DNA of 64,000 bases, from contig CM040085.1 of assembly GCA_022496805.1 (NCBI GenBank), positions 24,209,811 through 24,273,810 on the forward strand, in the 5' to 3' direction. The position numbers and the translations under genes were made by a program. Shown one piece after another: positions 1 through 11,758 of the stretch. Each line of letters opens with the position of its first letter. The first letter of the stretch is position 1. The notes below the pieces were generated by a model, which worked only from the letters and a program-made list of their open reading frames with translations, did not search any database and was not told the DNA's origin. This DNA comes from Pohlia nutans (lineage: Eukaryota > Streptophyta > Bryopsida > Bryales > Mniaceae).

Positions 1-309
1 TTGCAAAATGATACTAGTAAGGTTATACAACTCAATATATAGGCGTTCTAAGATGTGTAGATGATATTTTTTTCACCAATTTAAAAAAAAAATGCATATC
101 TACGATGGTTTTAACCTTGTTTTCTTTAAATTTTTGTAGGCATGTTTGATTGGAGCGAACATCGTGATGTATAACAAGTTTTGGTAAGTATTATTATCAA
201 AAATTTGTTTATTTTCGAAAACTTCTCATTCATTTCTTGTTTTCACCTCGAATCACTTGATCTTACTTTTAATTACACATATTTATGTATGATTGCATTT
301 TAAACATTG

Positions 310-1900
310 AATTTGGATTAAAAAAATATAGGCATCAGCTACTAAATTTAGTATATTTAGTCCTACAAGCTCATATTTTTCATAAATTTTTGTAATTCAA
401 AAGACAAATTCCATGTTAGGGCCCCTAAAGGTTAGGGGCATCTAAATTTCATATTAAATGTCAGATTTCTCTTTGAAATTGCTAAATATAGCATAATATA
501 CCACACATGATGAAATTTGGTGTACATTTCTGCAATTCAAAAGACTATCAGTATTTTAGGGCCCCTAGAGGTTAAAGGCATTCAAATTTCATGTTGGGCT
601 CCAATATTTATAGTCAAAATTTTCTAAATTTAGCAAATTCTGCCATACATGCTCAAATTTGATGTAGATTTCCACAATTTGGAAGACAAACAATATGTTA
701 GGGCACCTAGAGGTTTGGGGGACCCAAATTTCATATTGGGTTTCAAGATTTGTAGTCAGAAGCTGCTAAATTTAGCAAATTTTTTCATACTTGCTCAAAT
801 TTGATGTAGATTTTTGCAATTTGAAAGACAAACAACATGTTAGGGCACCTAGAAGTTAGGGGGACATAAATTTCATGTTTGGTTCAGAGATTTATAGTCA
901 AAAATAGCTAAATTTAGCAAATTTTGCCATATATGCTCGAATTTGATGTAGATTTCCACAATTCAAAAGACAAAATATTTGTTAGGGTCCCAACAGGTTA
1001 CGGGCACCTAAATTTCATGTTGGGTTCCGAGAGTCACTGTAGAAAGCTGCTAAATTTAGCAAAATTTGCCATAAATGTTCAAATTTGATGTAGATTTTTG
1101 CAATTCCTAAACAAAAGATTTGTTAGGGCCCCTAGAGGATAGGGGCTTTCAAATTTTGTATTGGATTCCAAGTTTTATTGTAAAAAGTTGCTAAATTTAG
1201 GAGAATTTGCAATTAGTTCTCAAATTTGATGTAGATTCCACAATTCAAAAGACAAAATTAATTAGGGCCTTTAGAGGTTACGAGCACCCAAATTTCATAT
1301 TGGGTTTCGAGATTCATAGAAAAGGCTGCTAAATTTAGTAGATATTGCCATAACTTCTCAAATTTGATGTAGATTTCCGTAATTCAAAAGACAAAAAAAA
1401 TTTAGGGCCCCTAAAGGTTAGGGGCATCAAAATTACATGTTGGATTTTGAGATTTATAGTGAAAAGCTGCTAAATTTAGCACAATTTGCTATAAATGCTC
1501 AAATTTGATGTAGATTTCCGCAATTCAAGAGACTAGAAATTCGCTAGGACCTCTATAGGTTAGGAGCACCCAAATTTCATATTGGGTTTCAAGATTTATA
1601 GACAAAATCTACTAAATTTAGTAGATTTTTCCATATATGTTCATATTTGATGTAAATTTCCGCATTTTGAAAGACAAACATTATGTTAGGGTCCTTAGAG
1701 GTTAGAGGCGCTCAAATTTCATGTTGGGTTTGAAGATTTTTAAATAAAAGAAACTAAGTTTAGCATATTTCGCAATGTACACAAGAACTTGCTACCAATT
1801 TCTGCGATCTGAAAGCAATTCAGAACGTTACGATTTCTAGGAAAAAATGGCCTTGAAATTTCATCTTAGGGTTTTTTAAATTATAAAAGTTACTTAGTAA
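310..1900. repeat. degenerate ~141-bp tandem array
   Basis: About eleven diverged copies of one AT-rich unit lie head to tail. The landmark ATTCAAAAGAC or a close variant recurs near 393, 534, 675, 816, 961, 1102, 1242, 1382, 1522, 1664 and 1804, so the spacing is 140-142 bp throughout. Each unit also carries a GGGCCCCTAGAGGTTAGGGG-like block and a GCTAAATTTAGCAAATTTTGCC-like block, itself part palindromic. There is no open reading frame. The copies differ visibly from each other, which suggests an old, decaying satellite-like array. Confidence 0.9.
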
Positions 1901-2399
1901 TGTAGTTCTTTAGTTAAAGTAGTCCAAATTTGACTTATATTTGTTCAATTGACATTGGCAGATCATTCTGTGACGCTTGGAGTCAATGGATTATACCATG
2001 ACCTCAAGGGAGTGAAGTATCGTCATTTGGGAGAAGAAGACAATTATACATATGAATAGGTCGTAGTGGAGCAATAATATAGATCATCTATGTATGCAAG
2101 GGAGTAGGATAGTGGCAATGTAGTAGGATAATGCAAATATTATTTACTTTATAGTGTATGCCTTCATTTGTTTATAAAAAGAAGCGTTTTGTTTTGACTT
2201 CTATCAAATTGTACTAAAATATTATTGCACATCATGTTTAATTTTCTTTTAATTCATGGAAAATTCAATATGAATGAATGTGTTGTTGCTATTCAAAAAA
2301 TGAGTATATATGAAATTTTAGAGGGGCAAAATTTCATAAAAACTGCAAATTTTGTTCCGTCGTGGCTGTCGGACAATGCACTTGGCCAAGTGCAAAAAT

Positions 2400-2690
2400 T
2401 CCTAATTCAGTGTTTTGCATCGGTCCACACACATCCAAGTGGACTAGTTCTAAGAGGTTCGTAGCTCTATTTGTGCTATATGTTGGAAAACTTTTACGGT
2501 GTTGTTTACCATTTAAACAACTTTCACACAAAGGTATATTACTTATAGGCTCATTCAATCCCGTTACCAAGTTCTTGTGTACCATTTGGTGTAAAACTGG
2601 TAATGAGGCATGGCCTAACCTTTGGTGCCATTTAATTGTAGATAAACTATACTTAGATAATGATAAGTTTGTTGTTATGGATAAATTCAA
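2400..2690 (-). pseudogene. copia GAG-pre-integrase / integrase stub
   Basis: The minus-strand translation contains the HHCC zinc-binding domain that precedes copia integrase: WHQRLGHAS, then LCESCLNGKQ about 30 residues later, then a LLELVHLDVCGPMQ segment. That segment is the start of the integrase core with its first catalytic Asp. Similarity ends at about 2400, so the remaining catalytic residues are missing. Confidence 0.8.
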
Positions 2691-2776
2691 CTCGGCAATT
2701 ATTCCAATACCTATGGGATATAGGTTTCCAATCCTTTTGATGTGATATTGTACTTTTGTTTGATTTAAGGACTTAA

Positions 2777-3354
2777 CCCCTAAACGTCCCAGGGTATCCC
2801 TAGAACTGACAGTTTGAAAAATATCATTATAAAATGCTATTTAGAAGAATATTTCGGAATTGTTATACAAATGAAAGTTGTAGATATTGAATTTTAGGTT
2901 CCATCTGTACGGTTAGATTCACCAACGCCATCACTAATATTTAATTATAAAATTTCAAAGTTATAATTAAAATTTCCTTCTAAATTTGATTACAAACAAA
3001 ATATTGATATTTTTTGAGTGAAATTTGTTGGAATGGATTTGAAATGAAATACTCTTGAAATGGTGATTTTTTGAAAATTTGGTGTTACTTCAATTTATGA
3101 CCTCATTTTAGCAAGCTCACTTTTGAACTAAAGTCAATGCAATTTTGGCTTGGTCAACTGCTTGACATACTTCCACATTTGTAATCTAAAAAAATATGTA
3201 CGCTAGTAACACCAAATCCAACCGTTAGATAGGACAATAACTTCATAAAGTATTTTCAAAAAATTGAATGAGTTTCATCCATGAAGTAATGTGAGTGTAG
3301 TGTGAGTTGGAATCTGTTCGTCGTCTAGAAACTGGACGTTGGGACGTTTAGGGG
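2777..3354. mobile_element. TTAA-flanked MITE, family C (CCCCTAAACGTCC ends)
   Basis: The ends CCCCTAAACGTCC and GGACGTTTAGGGG are inverted repeats, flanked on both sides by TTAA (2773-2776, 3355-3358). The element is 578 bp with no coding capacity. It sits inside the copia element, between protease and integrase, so it is younger than that insertion. Confidence 0.85.
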
Positions 3355-3485
3355 TTAAAGGTAATAAAACAAATATCTTTATTAAATGTCAATCTTACTC
3401 CCGAGGACATTAGTTGTCCTATGGAAATTAAGCTCTTACCTAGTCTTGATACATGTAACACATTGTGAATGTCAATTGTAAGTCC

Positions 3486-4631
3486 TTATGAAAGTTGTAT
3501 TGTAATTATTCCTACACCCTCTACCGGTTGGGTACGCCCATCCCCCAAGAATACGGTGCTTTGTGGATTTAATGGTTTATATGTTCGAAACCATTCTCTG
3601 TGAGGTGTCATATGTCTTGTACACCCGGAATCTAGTAGGCATGTTTGGGAGTCAAACAAATTATCATTGGGTTGCTCACTATAAATAGCAGCAAATAATT
3701 CAAGTTTATTAATATCGGGTAAGTCTTGCGAGGCTTTACTAAAATTAGCTTGTGTTTTATTTAATGAATTTCTATTTGGGGTTTTTAAGCATTCGGATGC
3801 ATAATGTCCATATGCATTGCAATTATAGCAACGAACTTTACTTTTATCACGACTGAAATTCGGAGGTCTATATTGACCATTAAAATTCTTTGAGGTAGGG
3901 AATTTGTTAGATGCATGTTGAGGATATCTTTGGTATCTTTGCTGAGCATACATTCTTTTCATGTGGTTTTGTCGTGAGCCAATTCTTAAAGTTTTTCCTC
4001 TGGATGAATAATTTCGGACTTGATTTCTACCATATAGTACCATGTCGGAGGTACTTGTTTCACCTTTCTTATTTTGGAACATTACCTCATGATGTAACAA
4101 CTTTCCTGTTAATATAGATAAGGTTAAGTTGGGTAGATTTCCTACTGACCTAATGAAAGTTTCAAAGCTTTCAGGTAATCCGTCTAAAAGCTGATAAACT
4201 GCATCTTCTTCGTCTACAATCACCCCCTCTCCAGCCAATTGATCTAAAAGGCTATAGAAATTTTCAAGATAGGAAGAAATAGATTCTCCTTCTTTCAGTC
4301 TCAAATTTGAGAATTTTCTTTTTGTTAGAAGCTTTGTAGAACGATCTGTGTGGTCATAAACACTATTTAATATTAACCATATTGCATTTGAAGTCTCCAA
4401 TCTATGGAGCATTTCCAATTGTCTATTATTAACACATAATAGAATATCTGTTCTAGCTAGCTTATCTTTCTGAAGCCAATTTCGTTGGGCTTGAACTTGT
4501 TCATCTGGGGGTTTTGGCAATGTGCCATCAACAATAGTTAAGACATCATTTTGGAGGAAAAGTATTTCCATTTTTATTTTCCACACCGAGAAATTGGTAG
4601 CACTAAGTTTCTCAATTAGGAATTTTAACAT
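3486..4631 (-). CDS. copia gag-protease fragment
   Basis: This 381-codon frame has the order typical of plant copia elements. An N-terminal gag helical domain (UBN2/retrotran_gag type, with a LSATNFSVWKIKMEIL start) covers roughly residues 8-200. A CCHC zinc knuckle (CYNCNAYGHYASEC) follows, and then the start of the aspartic protease with the LLDSGCTRHMT active-site motif. The better start appears to be an ATG at 4677, whose frame leads into the same gag domain but is shifted by an indel near 4612-4618. The frame ends just after the protease start, beside a MITE insertion. It is a transposon relic, not a host gene. Confidence 0.85.
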   Translation of the reverse strand: MLKFLIEKLSATNFSVWKIKMEILFLQNDVLTIVDGTLPKPPDEQVQAQRNWLQKDKLARTDILLCVNNRQLEMLHRLETSNAIWLILNSVYDHTDRSTKLLTKRKFSNLRLKEGESISSYLENFYSLLDQLAGEGVIVDEEDAVYQLLDGLPESFETFIRSVGNLPNLTLSILTGKLLHHEVMFQNKKGETSTSDMVLYGRNQVRNYSSRGKTLRIGSRQNHMKRMYAQQRYQRYPQHASNKFPTSKNFNGQYRPPNFSRDKSKVRCYNCNAYGHYASECLKTPNRNSLNKTQANFSKASQDLPDINKLELFAAIYSEQPNDNLFDSQTCLLDSGCTRHMTPHREWFRTYKPLNPQSTVFLGDGRTQPVEGVGIITIQLS

Positions 4632-4969
4632 CTAAAGAAGATGTTAGTGCATCATTTGTATTATTGTTGGTTGCCATCTTGTTTCAAATGTTCTTATCGT
4701 TGGATAGAACTATTTTAAAAACAAGGGCAAGTATAACAATAATATTAAAATTATAATTACTTACAAAAAATTTGTAAGATCATTCTTCAATCTCTTTGAT
4801 TTTTATAAATGCCATTTGCTCAATTTTCTGTTGTATTTCTTCAAGTTTCAAGGTTACATGTAAATTCTCATGAATACATATGTCATGAGAGACGGTGAAG
4901 AAATACATTATTACTCATATAAATGTTTATCTATAAGTCTTGAATAAACATGTTACAAGCTTACGAATC

Positions 4970-4981
4970 GCTCTGATACCA
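4970..4981 (-). other. retrotransposon primer binding site (tRNA-iMet)
   Basis: The minus strand reads TGGTATCAGAGC, the classic complement of the 3' end of plant initiator tRNA-Met used to prime copia reverse transcription. It lies directly downstream of the LTR. Confidence 0.85.
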
Positions 4982-5164
4982 TGAAGATAGAGACACAAAA
5001 CTAAAAAGAAGACATACTTTATTTATAATATTGATTGTATGAACAACAACAAGTGTTCTTCCAAAGGTTACTATATATACAAGAAAGATGTAACCCCAAA
5101 GGTTACGTCTATTCATTCTATTCTAAAACTAGTATATTACATTAGACTTAGATTTATGTTAACA
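4982..5164 (-). repeat. putative copia 5' LTR (183 bp)
   Basis: The segment is bounded by TG...CA ends (TGTTAACA at the outer end, TTCA at the inner end) and abuts the primer binding site with no gap. It holds a TATATA box (sense strand, about 5071-5079) and TATAAATAAAG near the inner end. No second LTR copy was found in the window, so the outer boundary is inferred from the usual TGTT start. Confidence 0.6.
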
Positions 5165-5950
5165 ATCAATCTTGTTGTTTGGGGCTGCATCCCTGCTGCT
5201 TTGGGATCCATTCCTTCAAAAGAAACCAAAACAAACATTTAGAGTTTGAACTTGTAAGCTAGGAGGAATAACTCCAATTAGCAGACTTGTTTACTATTCA
5301 CAGAACTATGCACATTCAGCGAACACTAGATTTTATGTGTACAATGTGTACACAAGCTACACGTGACACTTCTTTCCAAGTATCCATACCACCATCAACG
5401 ATGTTCAAATCGCAGGATTACAACTGGCAATACACATTCAAAATTTTCGAATCTATGTCAGCTACTGATTCAACATCTTGAAACAAGATAAGGCACTTTG
5501 ATGCACTACAAGTAAACACGTCGCTATTCACTGACTGCAATTGAGGAAACCCTAGTCCTATGTGACCAAAAGCACTCACCAACTGGAGAATGGCTCAAAA
5601 CAGCAGTGAGAAGCGACCAGTTTCCTTGTTTTGATAAGACATACCTGGACACCACAAAGTAATTGCTACCTTCACGTACTCCCAGGTGAAGAAATGATGT
5701 AGCTCCCAAACTCGAATCGTACAAAATCTTCAGCTTAGATCAAATTAGTGTGTTATGATCTATCACTTCAAAAACCAATCTGCAGAGCCATTCTTCAAGT
5801 AATTACCTACAATGAAACTTACTCAAGGACTGTGTTCTGTAACTCAAAATGTTGACAACAACTCGGTCGGCCAATTAGTAGAAAAAAATCTCAACAGATC
5901 GAGACAACCATGCTTGAAATGAATGGTCGATGACAAATATATGTATATAT
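5165..5950. other. intergenic, no gene seen
   Basis: I see only short open frames (up to about 65 codons) without recognisable motifs or codon bias. Confidence 0.6.
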
Positions 5951-6127
5951 GTGACATCTCCAACCATGCACGCTAAAAGTGACACGCTGAAATTACTTAT
6001 CTATGTTTGAAGAGCCCTTCGATTGAAAGTTCCCCACCCTCAATACTCGTCAAACATCAAAAGTGTACATCAAATAGTCAATGAACCAATCACAAGTAGA
6101 ATGTAAGATATAATCAACTAAACTTAA

Positions 6128-7147
6128 CCCCTAAAGGACTATGAAGGCCTCATGTTTTTTGAGCAGTTTTGAGTAGGTCCTATGTGAACTTTCTTTTGTT
6201 CAAAATTATTTGTTTCTTGACCAACACATGCAATGTTCTTCAGTGATTCTAGTGGTATGAGATTTGGTCACATGCGAGTTATATTTTTCACAATATGATT
6301 GATTGAATTTTTCATTTTAACCCTTTAGTGCCTAGGTAACCACTAAGTGGTTACTAGATCACTAGAAATTGAAATGCCGTAAAATCCGTGAACCATCTCA
6401 GTCCGATGTCTCAAGTTCAAAAGTGTAACTTTTGATTCTGCAGATGATGCAAAAAGAAAATTTGGAATCTGACTTTCTTAGCTATCCAAATACCTATGTA
6501 CAAAACACCAAAATACTGCAAATACCTCAAAAGACAGCAAATACTTACAAATACAATACATATACTATGTGGTATTTCTTGTGTTTGGAAGTTTGTTATC
6601 TTATATTCTTTTTTGGGATTGTGTTCTCTTGTTCATGTTCCATTAGTGTATGTAGTCCGATCTTGATCAATGTACCAACTCCATTATTATTTTAACATAT
6701 AAACTTTGTCCTAAACCGTACATGGATAAGTCATTCTCACTTATAAAATTCACAATAATTATGTATGAGTCCGTTTTTGACATGCAAGATTGCAATGGAG
6801 AGGTGTTGACACAGGGCTTTGCTGAACATCTTCACTTTCTTAGAAAATTTAACTCAAATTCTATTTAATCTTGAAGTCACACACCCCAAAATCTCATTTT
6901 TGAGTGTGCATTATATGGTTCAAAGACATACTATAATCTTCCAATCCAACGGTCCGATCTTACCAAGATTTAACCGACACTTGTTTCATTAAGCTATGTT
7001 TACATTTATACGGTTGAATACTATTAATAGTATTCCTAATTTCAACAAAGAAAGTTTTAAAAAAACATCACCTAAAAAACTGTGGTTTCTTCATAACCAC
7101 TCTAGGCACTAAAGGGTTAAAACCATGAACCCTTGGTCCTTTAGGGG
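6128..7147. mobile_element. TTAA-flanked MITE, family A (CCCCTAAAGGACC ends), interrupted
   Basis: The ends CCCCTAAAGGAC and GGTCCTTTAGGGG are flanked by TTAA (6124-6127, 7148-7151). Without the inner element it would be about 220 bp and collinear, in reverse, with the copies in the CstF-50 introns. It is split by family B element 6321-7116 at a TTAA that is intact in the other family A copies. Confidence 0.85.
6321..7116. mobile_element. TTAA-flanked MITE, family B (CCCTTTAGTGCC ends)
   Basis: This 796-bp element has ends CCCTTTAGTGCC and GGCACTAAAGGG, with TTAA at 6317-6320 and 7117-7120. It is closely similar along its length to 32475-33276 and, in part, to 55031 onward and 20108 onward. 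It contains an 87-codon open frame (6432-6695) whose middle part is conserved in the other copies, but no known domain. Confidence 0.85.
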
Positions 7148-7663
7148 TTAAATTTGAAGTATCATCTTTTACACACTCTATGATATAGGGTCAAGAAGCT
7201 TTTTGAAAGGGCCCTTGGCATTTTTCATTTGCTTATGAAGTGTGTGAGGCTTTTAACTAGCATTGGTGGAGATGTTCTAGGGGCCCTTAAAAAATGCCTC
7301 TTGATCCTTAATCCTAGCGTGTTAAGAAATGGCCTTTCAAATCTAAGTTTAATCTGACATTCTACTTGTGATTGGTTCATTGACTATTTGATGTGCACTT
7401 TTGATGTTTGAAAGGCATTTGAGGGTGGAGGAGTGTAAGTTCTAGGGCTCTTCAAATGTAGATGAATAATTTTAGCGAGTTAGCTTTAGCGTGCATAGGT
7501 ACGGATGCTCTAAGTTAACTCAAGTCATTGCACCTTTACAACTCTAATGATCTATCGCCCAAGCAACTCATCAAATTTTCCCACTGATTGATCACGCCCC
7601 ATGACCTTTGCGATCTCTACAATTCGTTCCCGAAGAGGTCAATTTCTTCTTCTCATCTTCATA

Positions 7664-7844
7664 CACTAGCAGCAAACATGTTGTTTTTCATTCCACAAAA
7701 GAGGGAACAATAGCTAAAAACGCAGATATTTTTGTCATCTTGTGACCAAAATCACTTACTAGCACTAACACAACCCAACTGCATGACGCGGTTTCATTCC
7801 TTTTCAATTATAGTATGCGAAAAACAACACATTTCCTACTAGTG
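7664..7844. mobile_element. CACTA-type MITE (181 bp)
   Basis: The ends CACTAGCAG and CTACTAGTG are inverted, and a 3-bp target duplication ATA lies on both sides (7661-7663, 7845-7847). Terminal CACTA plus a 3-bp duplication is the hallmark of En/Spm (CACTA) elements. A related copy in the opposite orientation lies at 14800-14980. Confidence 0.8.
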
Positions 7845-9229
7845 ATACTACCGCAATCAGAGAGGTACAATGGCTCGTGTCCGTTTTTACAACCTTTGAT
7901 TGCATCTGTATTTACTTCTGGTAAATCCAAGTGCGCTTTCCGACGTGGGTTTTGCGTCTTTGCTTACGCAGGTCTGAAATCAGCGAAAGAATGGTTGTTG
8001 TTTAGAGCTAGGTTTATCGGGTTTTAGGAGGGTATTACGCTAACATCAACGCTTTAGTTGATCGGACACACCTTAAGCTTAATTTCTATTAACATGATGG
8101 TTGGTTTTTTGGTGCAATGTTCTTGGTGGCTTTTTGAAGAAAATTCCAAAACAATAAAGAACACACTATTTTGATATCATCTATAAAAGTTATAAACCTT
8201 CAAATTTTTATTGGTGCATTATGTAACCCGTCATGTAACCACACCTAATTCGCCACACTATAAGCATAATTTCTATTAATGTAATGGTTGGATTTTTTAA
8301 TGATCTTAGTGGCATTTGAAGAGAATTCCAACACTCTAAAGAATGCATTATTTGGATTCCGTATGCAAAAATTACAAGGCTTCTGAAAAAATTTATAGGT
8401 AGATGACCTTGAAACTAGTGTTGAGGTGGTGTACATTCTCAGTGTAGATTTTTGAGTGGTGCATTTAAATAGGTGTTGCAATTAGGTACAATTACCTTTA
8501 TCTACAATGTTGTTTGGAACTATGGAAGTGTGTTTTTTTACTAGAAATAATCACTAAAGGCTATTGTGAATAAATAGTTTGTTGTGGGTAGTTCATCTAT
8601 CTATGTCTCAAGGATATGGGTAGCAAGGTCTATCCTTGGTGCCTCCTATCACAAGTAGACTCATTTACTAGGAAAAAGGCACGGTACCATCCACCAATTC
8701 ATAGACAAAGATTCCGCTAAGATTAACAACACTTTAGTGCACCTCAATGCATTTTGTGCACATTGTGCATTTTTTTTAAAACACTAGTTTTTAAACCAAT
8801 TTCAAAATGTATGGCATTGGCACAATGAAAAATAAAATGCACTATGAGTACACATCAACTATATATCAACCATATAATGAAATTTTTCTATCTTAAGAAT
8901 AAATTTAATTTCAAAACTACCGTTTTAATACCATTTTGACCAATTTCTATCCGAATTTCTATCCAAACTTTGATTTTAAAATCTTCCACATTTATTTCTA
9001 AATTTGAAAATTTGTTAAAACTCCCACTTGACAAATATTATTTTAAAGAACATCCAAAAAGAATAACATCAAAAAATTAAAATTAAAATGAATAAATTAG
9101 ATAAAAATACAAAATTATTTAGTTCGAATACTAAAAGATTGAAAAATATCCTGGAAAAATTCCGAAAAAATTTGAAGTTGTTTATTTTTACAAATTTGAA
9201 TATAGGAAAAATTTATAGCTCAAAATTAA
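7845..9229. other. intergenic, AT-rich, no gene seen
   Basis: Two stretches (about 8070-8180 and 8250-8400) share motifs such as TAATTTCTATTAA and ATGGTTGG and may be a degenerate duplication. Open frames are short and unbiased. Nothing supports a gene. Confidence 0.5.
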
Positions 9230-9574
9230 CCCTTAAACGTCAAAAAAACCCACGCGCTTTTTATAAAGGAATAATTGAAAAAAGTAGTTTTTTCTCAACC
9301 AAATCAAGCAAGGATTGGTGCGTTGGAAAGCTACAAAAATACGATCTAGATTCCAAATTTGTGCCTCATTTGGGAGACTGTGGAATCATTGGCAAGCAAT
9401 CAAAGTTATCAAAATGAACAGGAGTTGAGGTTGGGGTAGCTCATATCATTTCTTGAAAAGTACCACAGTGCTACAGTGCCGCAACAGTGCTGGCCAACAG
9501 AGCCGTTTTTTTTTTCTCTAGAAATTTAGATGCCTTTGGGGCTGCTCCACCCAAGCCCTCTTGACATTTAAGGG
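9230..9574. mobile_element. TTAA-flanked MITE, family C2 (CCCTTAAACGTCAA ends)
   Basis: This 345-bp element is bounded by TTAA (9226-9229, 9575-9578) with inverted ends CCCTTAAACGTC and GACATTTAAGGG. Its body is the inverted equivalent of 28783-29138, sharing the TGGTGCGTTGGAAAGCTAC-like, CAATCAAAGTTAT-like and GCTGGCCAACA blocks. Confidence 0.85.
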
Positions 9575-9578
9575 TTAA

Positions 9579-10865
9579 ATGAAATACCATTTTCTCATGA
9601 AATTTGAATGAAATTGGGGTGCACTTGTGTATAGGATATGAAATGTTTTTAAGGAATCTAATGTATTTATGAGAATATAATAACCACTATATGAATTTTT
9701 TGGTGCCGATAACACAAAATTAACATTCCTATAAAATTAATTTCATACCAAGATTAGTTCTTTATATTTGTCTATGATTTTTTGAAAATTTGAAAATTGC
9801 CACTTCTAGTGCACTGGGTCAAAAAAATTAGTTGATAGTACCGTGCATTCGTCCATTAGAATGTTGTACTAAAAAGTTGTAATTATACTGAATTGATGGC
9901 ATAGATTGCTATTTCAATCTCAAAGGTTGGGCTTCAATGCAATCTATTAAAGGACCAAAAGTCCGATGTTTAATGTTTTTACAAAAAGAAATTTTGAGTA
10001 AGTCATATGAAAACTTTTTTTGTCCAGTTGTGTGTATTTTTGACATATGCCATATTTTTGTACATTGCCGATAAGTACCCCATATCTAATTTGCAGACCT
10101 TCTACGGTAGATGTATCTAAAAGCGATAACTTAAGCTACCTAGACCTTTTTTTGGACCATTCATTAATAGGGAGATAATTTTCTTATGTTGGAAGTTATG
10201 CAGAAAAAATCAATTTATTTCCCAACTTATTGAAATTAGTACAATTTTTGAAAGTGGAAAGTCACTTCATGACCCACTTTGATCAATAGCCTCCCCCATG
10301 TTCAATGTATATGGTACTAATTTCCACTCATGACAATACCCAAAACCAATCACTAATATCCTCTTAAAGATTCTCAATGCTTGAATACCATTGGTATCTC
10401 ATAAAAAAGATGACTACCAGTTTAGTCTAAGAATTTACTACTAATTTTGGAGTTCTACTTTTGGTTCCATCTAAAGTCCATCTCTAAAGTAGTAGTACTT
10501 GTCAGTTTAAGTCTTAGTACTCATTCTTTTAAGATTGCTATCTATCTTTATCTCAAAGATCATTCATTTGGGGCTAGCTATCTCAAATGCACTCGTCCTG
10601 ATCTTGGAGTTGTCTCACTCCCGTACATTTATCATGTAGATGGAGATGTCTAACTCCACTGCACAATTGTTTAACTTGGAGTTCTTCAAAGCATCTTACT
10701 CTTCAACCCCCAAACACAACTCATCCACTTTGAGTTGTCTATCTTGACTCCATCTCTGCTTATACATTCACCATCCTCACATATACTTAGTGCATTCATC
10801 CTCTCGGAATTCATTCCTCCAATGTAATATCACACCTACCACTCAGAGTATAATTAAGACTTACC
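9579..10865. other. intergenic, no gene seen
   Basis: AT-rich sequence without convincing coding frames. A CT-rich stretch (10440-10860) leads into the tandem array that follows. Confidence 0.5.
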
Positions 10866-11225
10866 CTTTATGATATCAACTATATCCCTCAAGATATCAG
10901 CTCTACTATACTCTTCAAAATATCAACTATACCCCACATGGTATCAACTATATCCCTCAGGATATCAACTTTATTATACCCCACATGGTATCAACTATAT
11001 CCTTCAAGATATCAACTCTATTATACTCCTCAGAGTATCAACTATACTCCACATAGTACAATCAAGATCTATTCCATAGAATATCAACTATATCCCTCAT
11101 GATATCAATTTTTCTTATCCCTCAGAGTATAAACTATACCCCACATGATATCAACTATATCCCTTAGGATATAAACTCTACGACACTCTTTAGAGTATCA
11201 ACTATACCCTATAGGATATCAAATG
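10866..11225. repeat. ATATCAACTATA(C/T)CCC tandem/higher-order repeat
   Basis: The phrase (G/A)TATCAACTATA(C/T)CC occurs about a dozen times. It alternates between a version followed by CCACATGGTATCAAC and one followed by CTCA(A/G)GATATCAAC, giving a 22-25 bp basic unit and a roughly 65-70 bp higher-order unit. The copies are imperfect. The array ends near AATGTACC at about 11228. Confidence 0.85.
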
Positions 11226-11758
11226 TACCTTCAATAGTACATGACAAAAGGGTTAATTCAACTTAATGATCCGAGGTCAATCTAAAGACATAGAAAGGCA
11301 GAACCCACTTTTCACTTTGAAACTCAGTATTTTGCTATTTACCGATTCAACATGGAAGATTTGACTTGCTACAAGTATCTCTATTGTTTGCCAACAGATT
11401 TTGACACTTCTTGCTACTTAGGATACCCACTAAATTGAGAGCATAAGGTTTACTTGAAGATTTTAGGCACCACAGTGAAAATTTCATTGGTAAAGATAAG
11501 TAATTTCAATTTTTCACCGAAATTTATAAATTTTTTAATCACTCGATGACACACATGCCATCATCTAATAATAATAATGAAAAGTTAAGTTTTTACTTAA
11601 TTTTTAACGTACAAAATTGAGTGGAAATGTATATCTTAATTTCACAGGAAGTTAGACTTATCATTGTCGGTTTTAGTCCGACTTTAATAAGCTGCTTCCC
11701 TTCGGCATGGTCAGTTTCGACACAGATAATATCTTAAGTTTCGTTGACCTAAACATTT

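Larger units (their letters stand above)
2334..5164 (-). mobile_element. broken Ty1/copia LTR retrotransposon
   Basis: Reading on the minus strand there is a putative 5' LTR (5164 to 4982), a tRNA-Met-initiator type primer binding site, a gag-protease frame, and a GAG-pre-integrase stub. Reverse transcriptase, RNase H and a 3' LTR were not found. Homology to integrase stops near 2400, where the sequence turns into unrelated DNA. A TTAA-flanked MITE (2777-3354) splits protease from integrase. The gag frame also appears shifted near its N-terminus. The element is therefore a dead remnant. Confidence 0.85.
5951..7510. mobile_element. long-TIR Tourist/Harbinger-like element, host of nested MITEs
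   Basis: About 150 bp at 5951-6110 recur as an inverted copy at about 7350-7510. The shared stretch includes ATGCACGCTAAA, GAAGAGCCCT, CACCCTCAA, and a long run covering CATCAAATAGTCAATGAACC. The right end reads GATGCTC followed by TAA, the GAGCATC-type terminus seen in Tourist-like MITEs. The left end has diverged (GACATCTC). Inside are two younger TTAA elements (6128-7147 and 6321-7116). Confidence 0.75.

Noticed and set aside
310..1900. The GGGCCCCTAAAGGTTAGGGG blocks as family A MITE termini
   Set aside because: They lack the TTAA flank and recur at every 141-bp unit, so the likeness to CCCCTAAAGGACC is probably coincidental.
9088..9417. 109-codon plus-strand frame rich in Lys/Phe
   Set aside because: It begins in AT-rich spacer and runs into a family C2 MITE; the other C2 copy does not preserve the frame as a gene.
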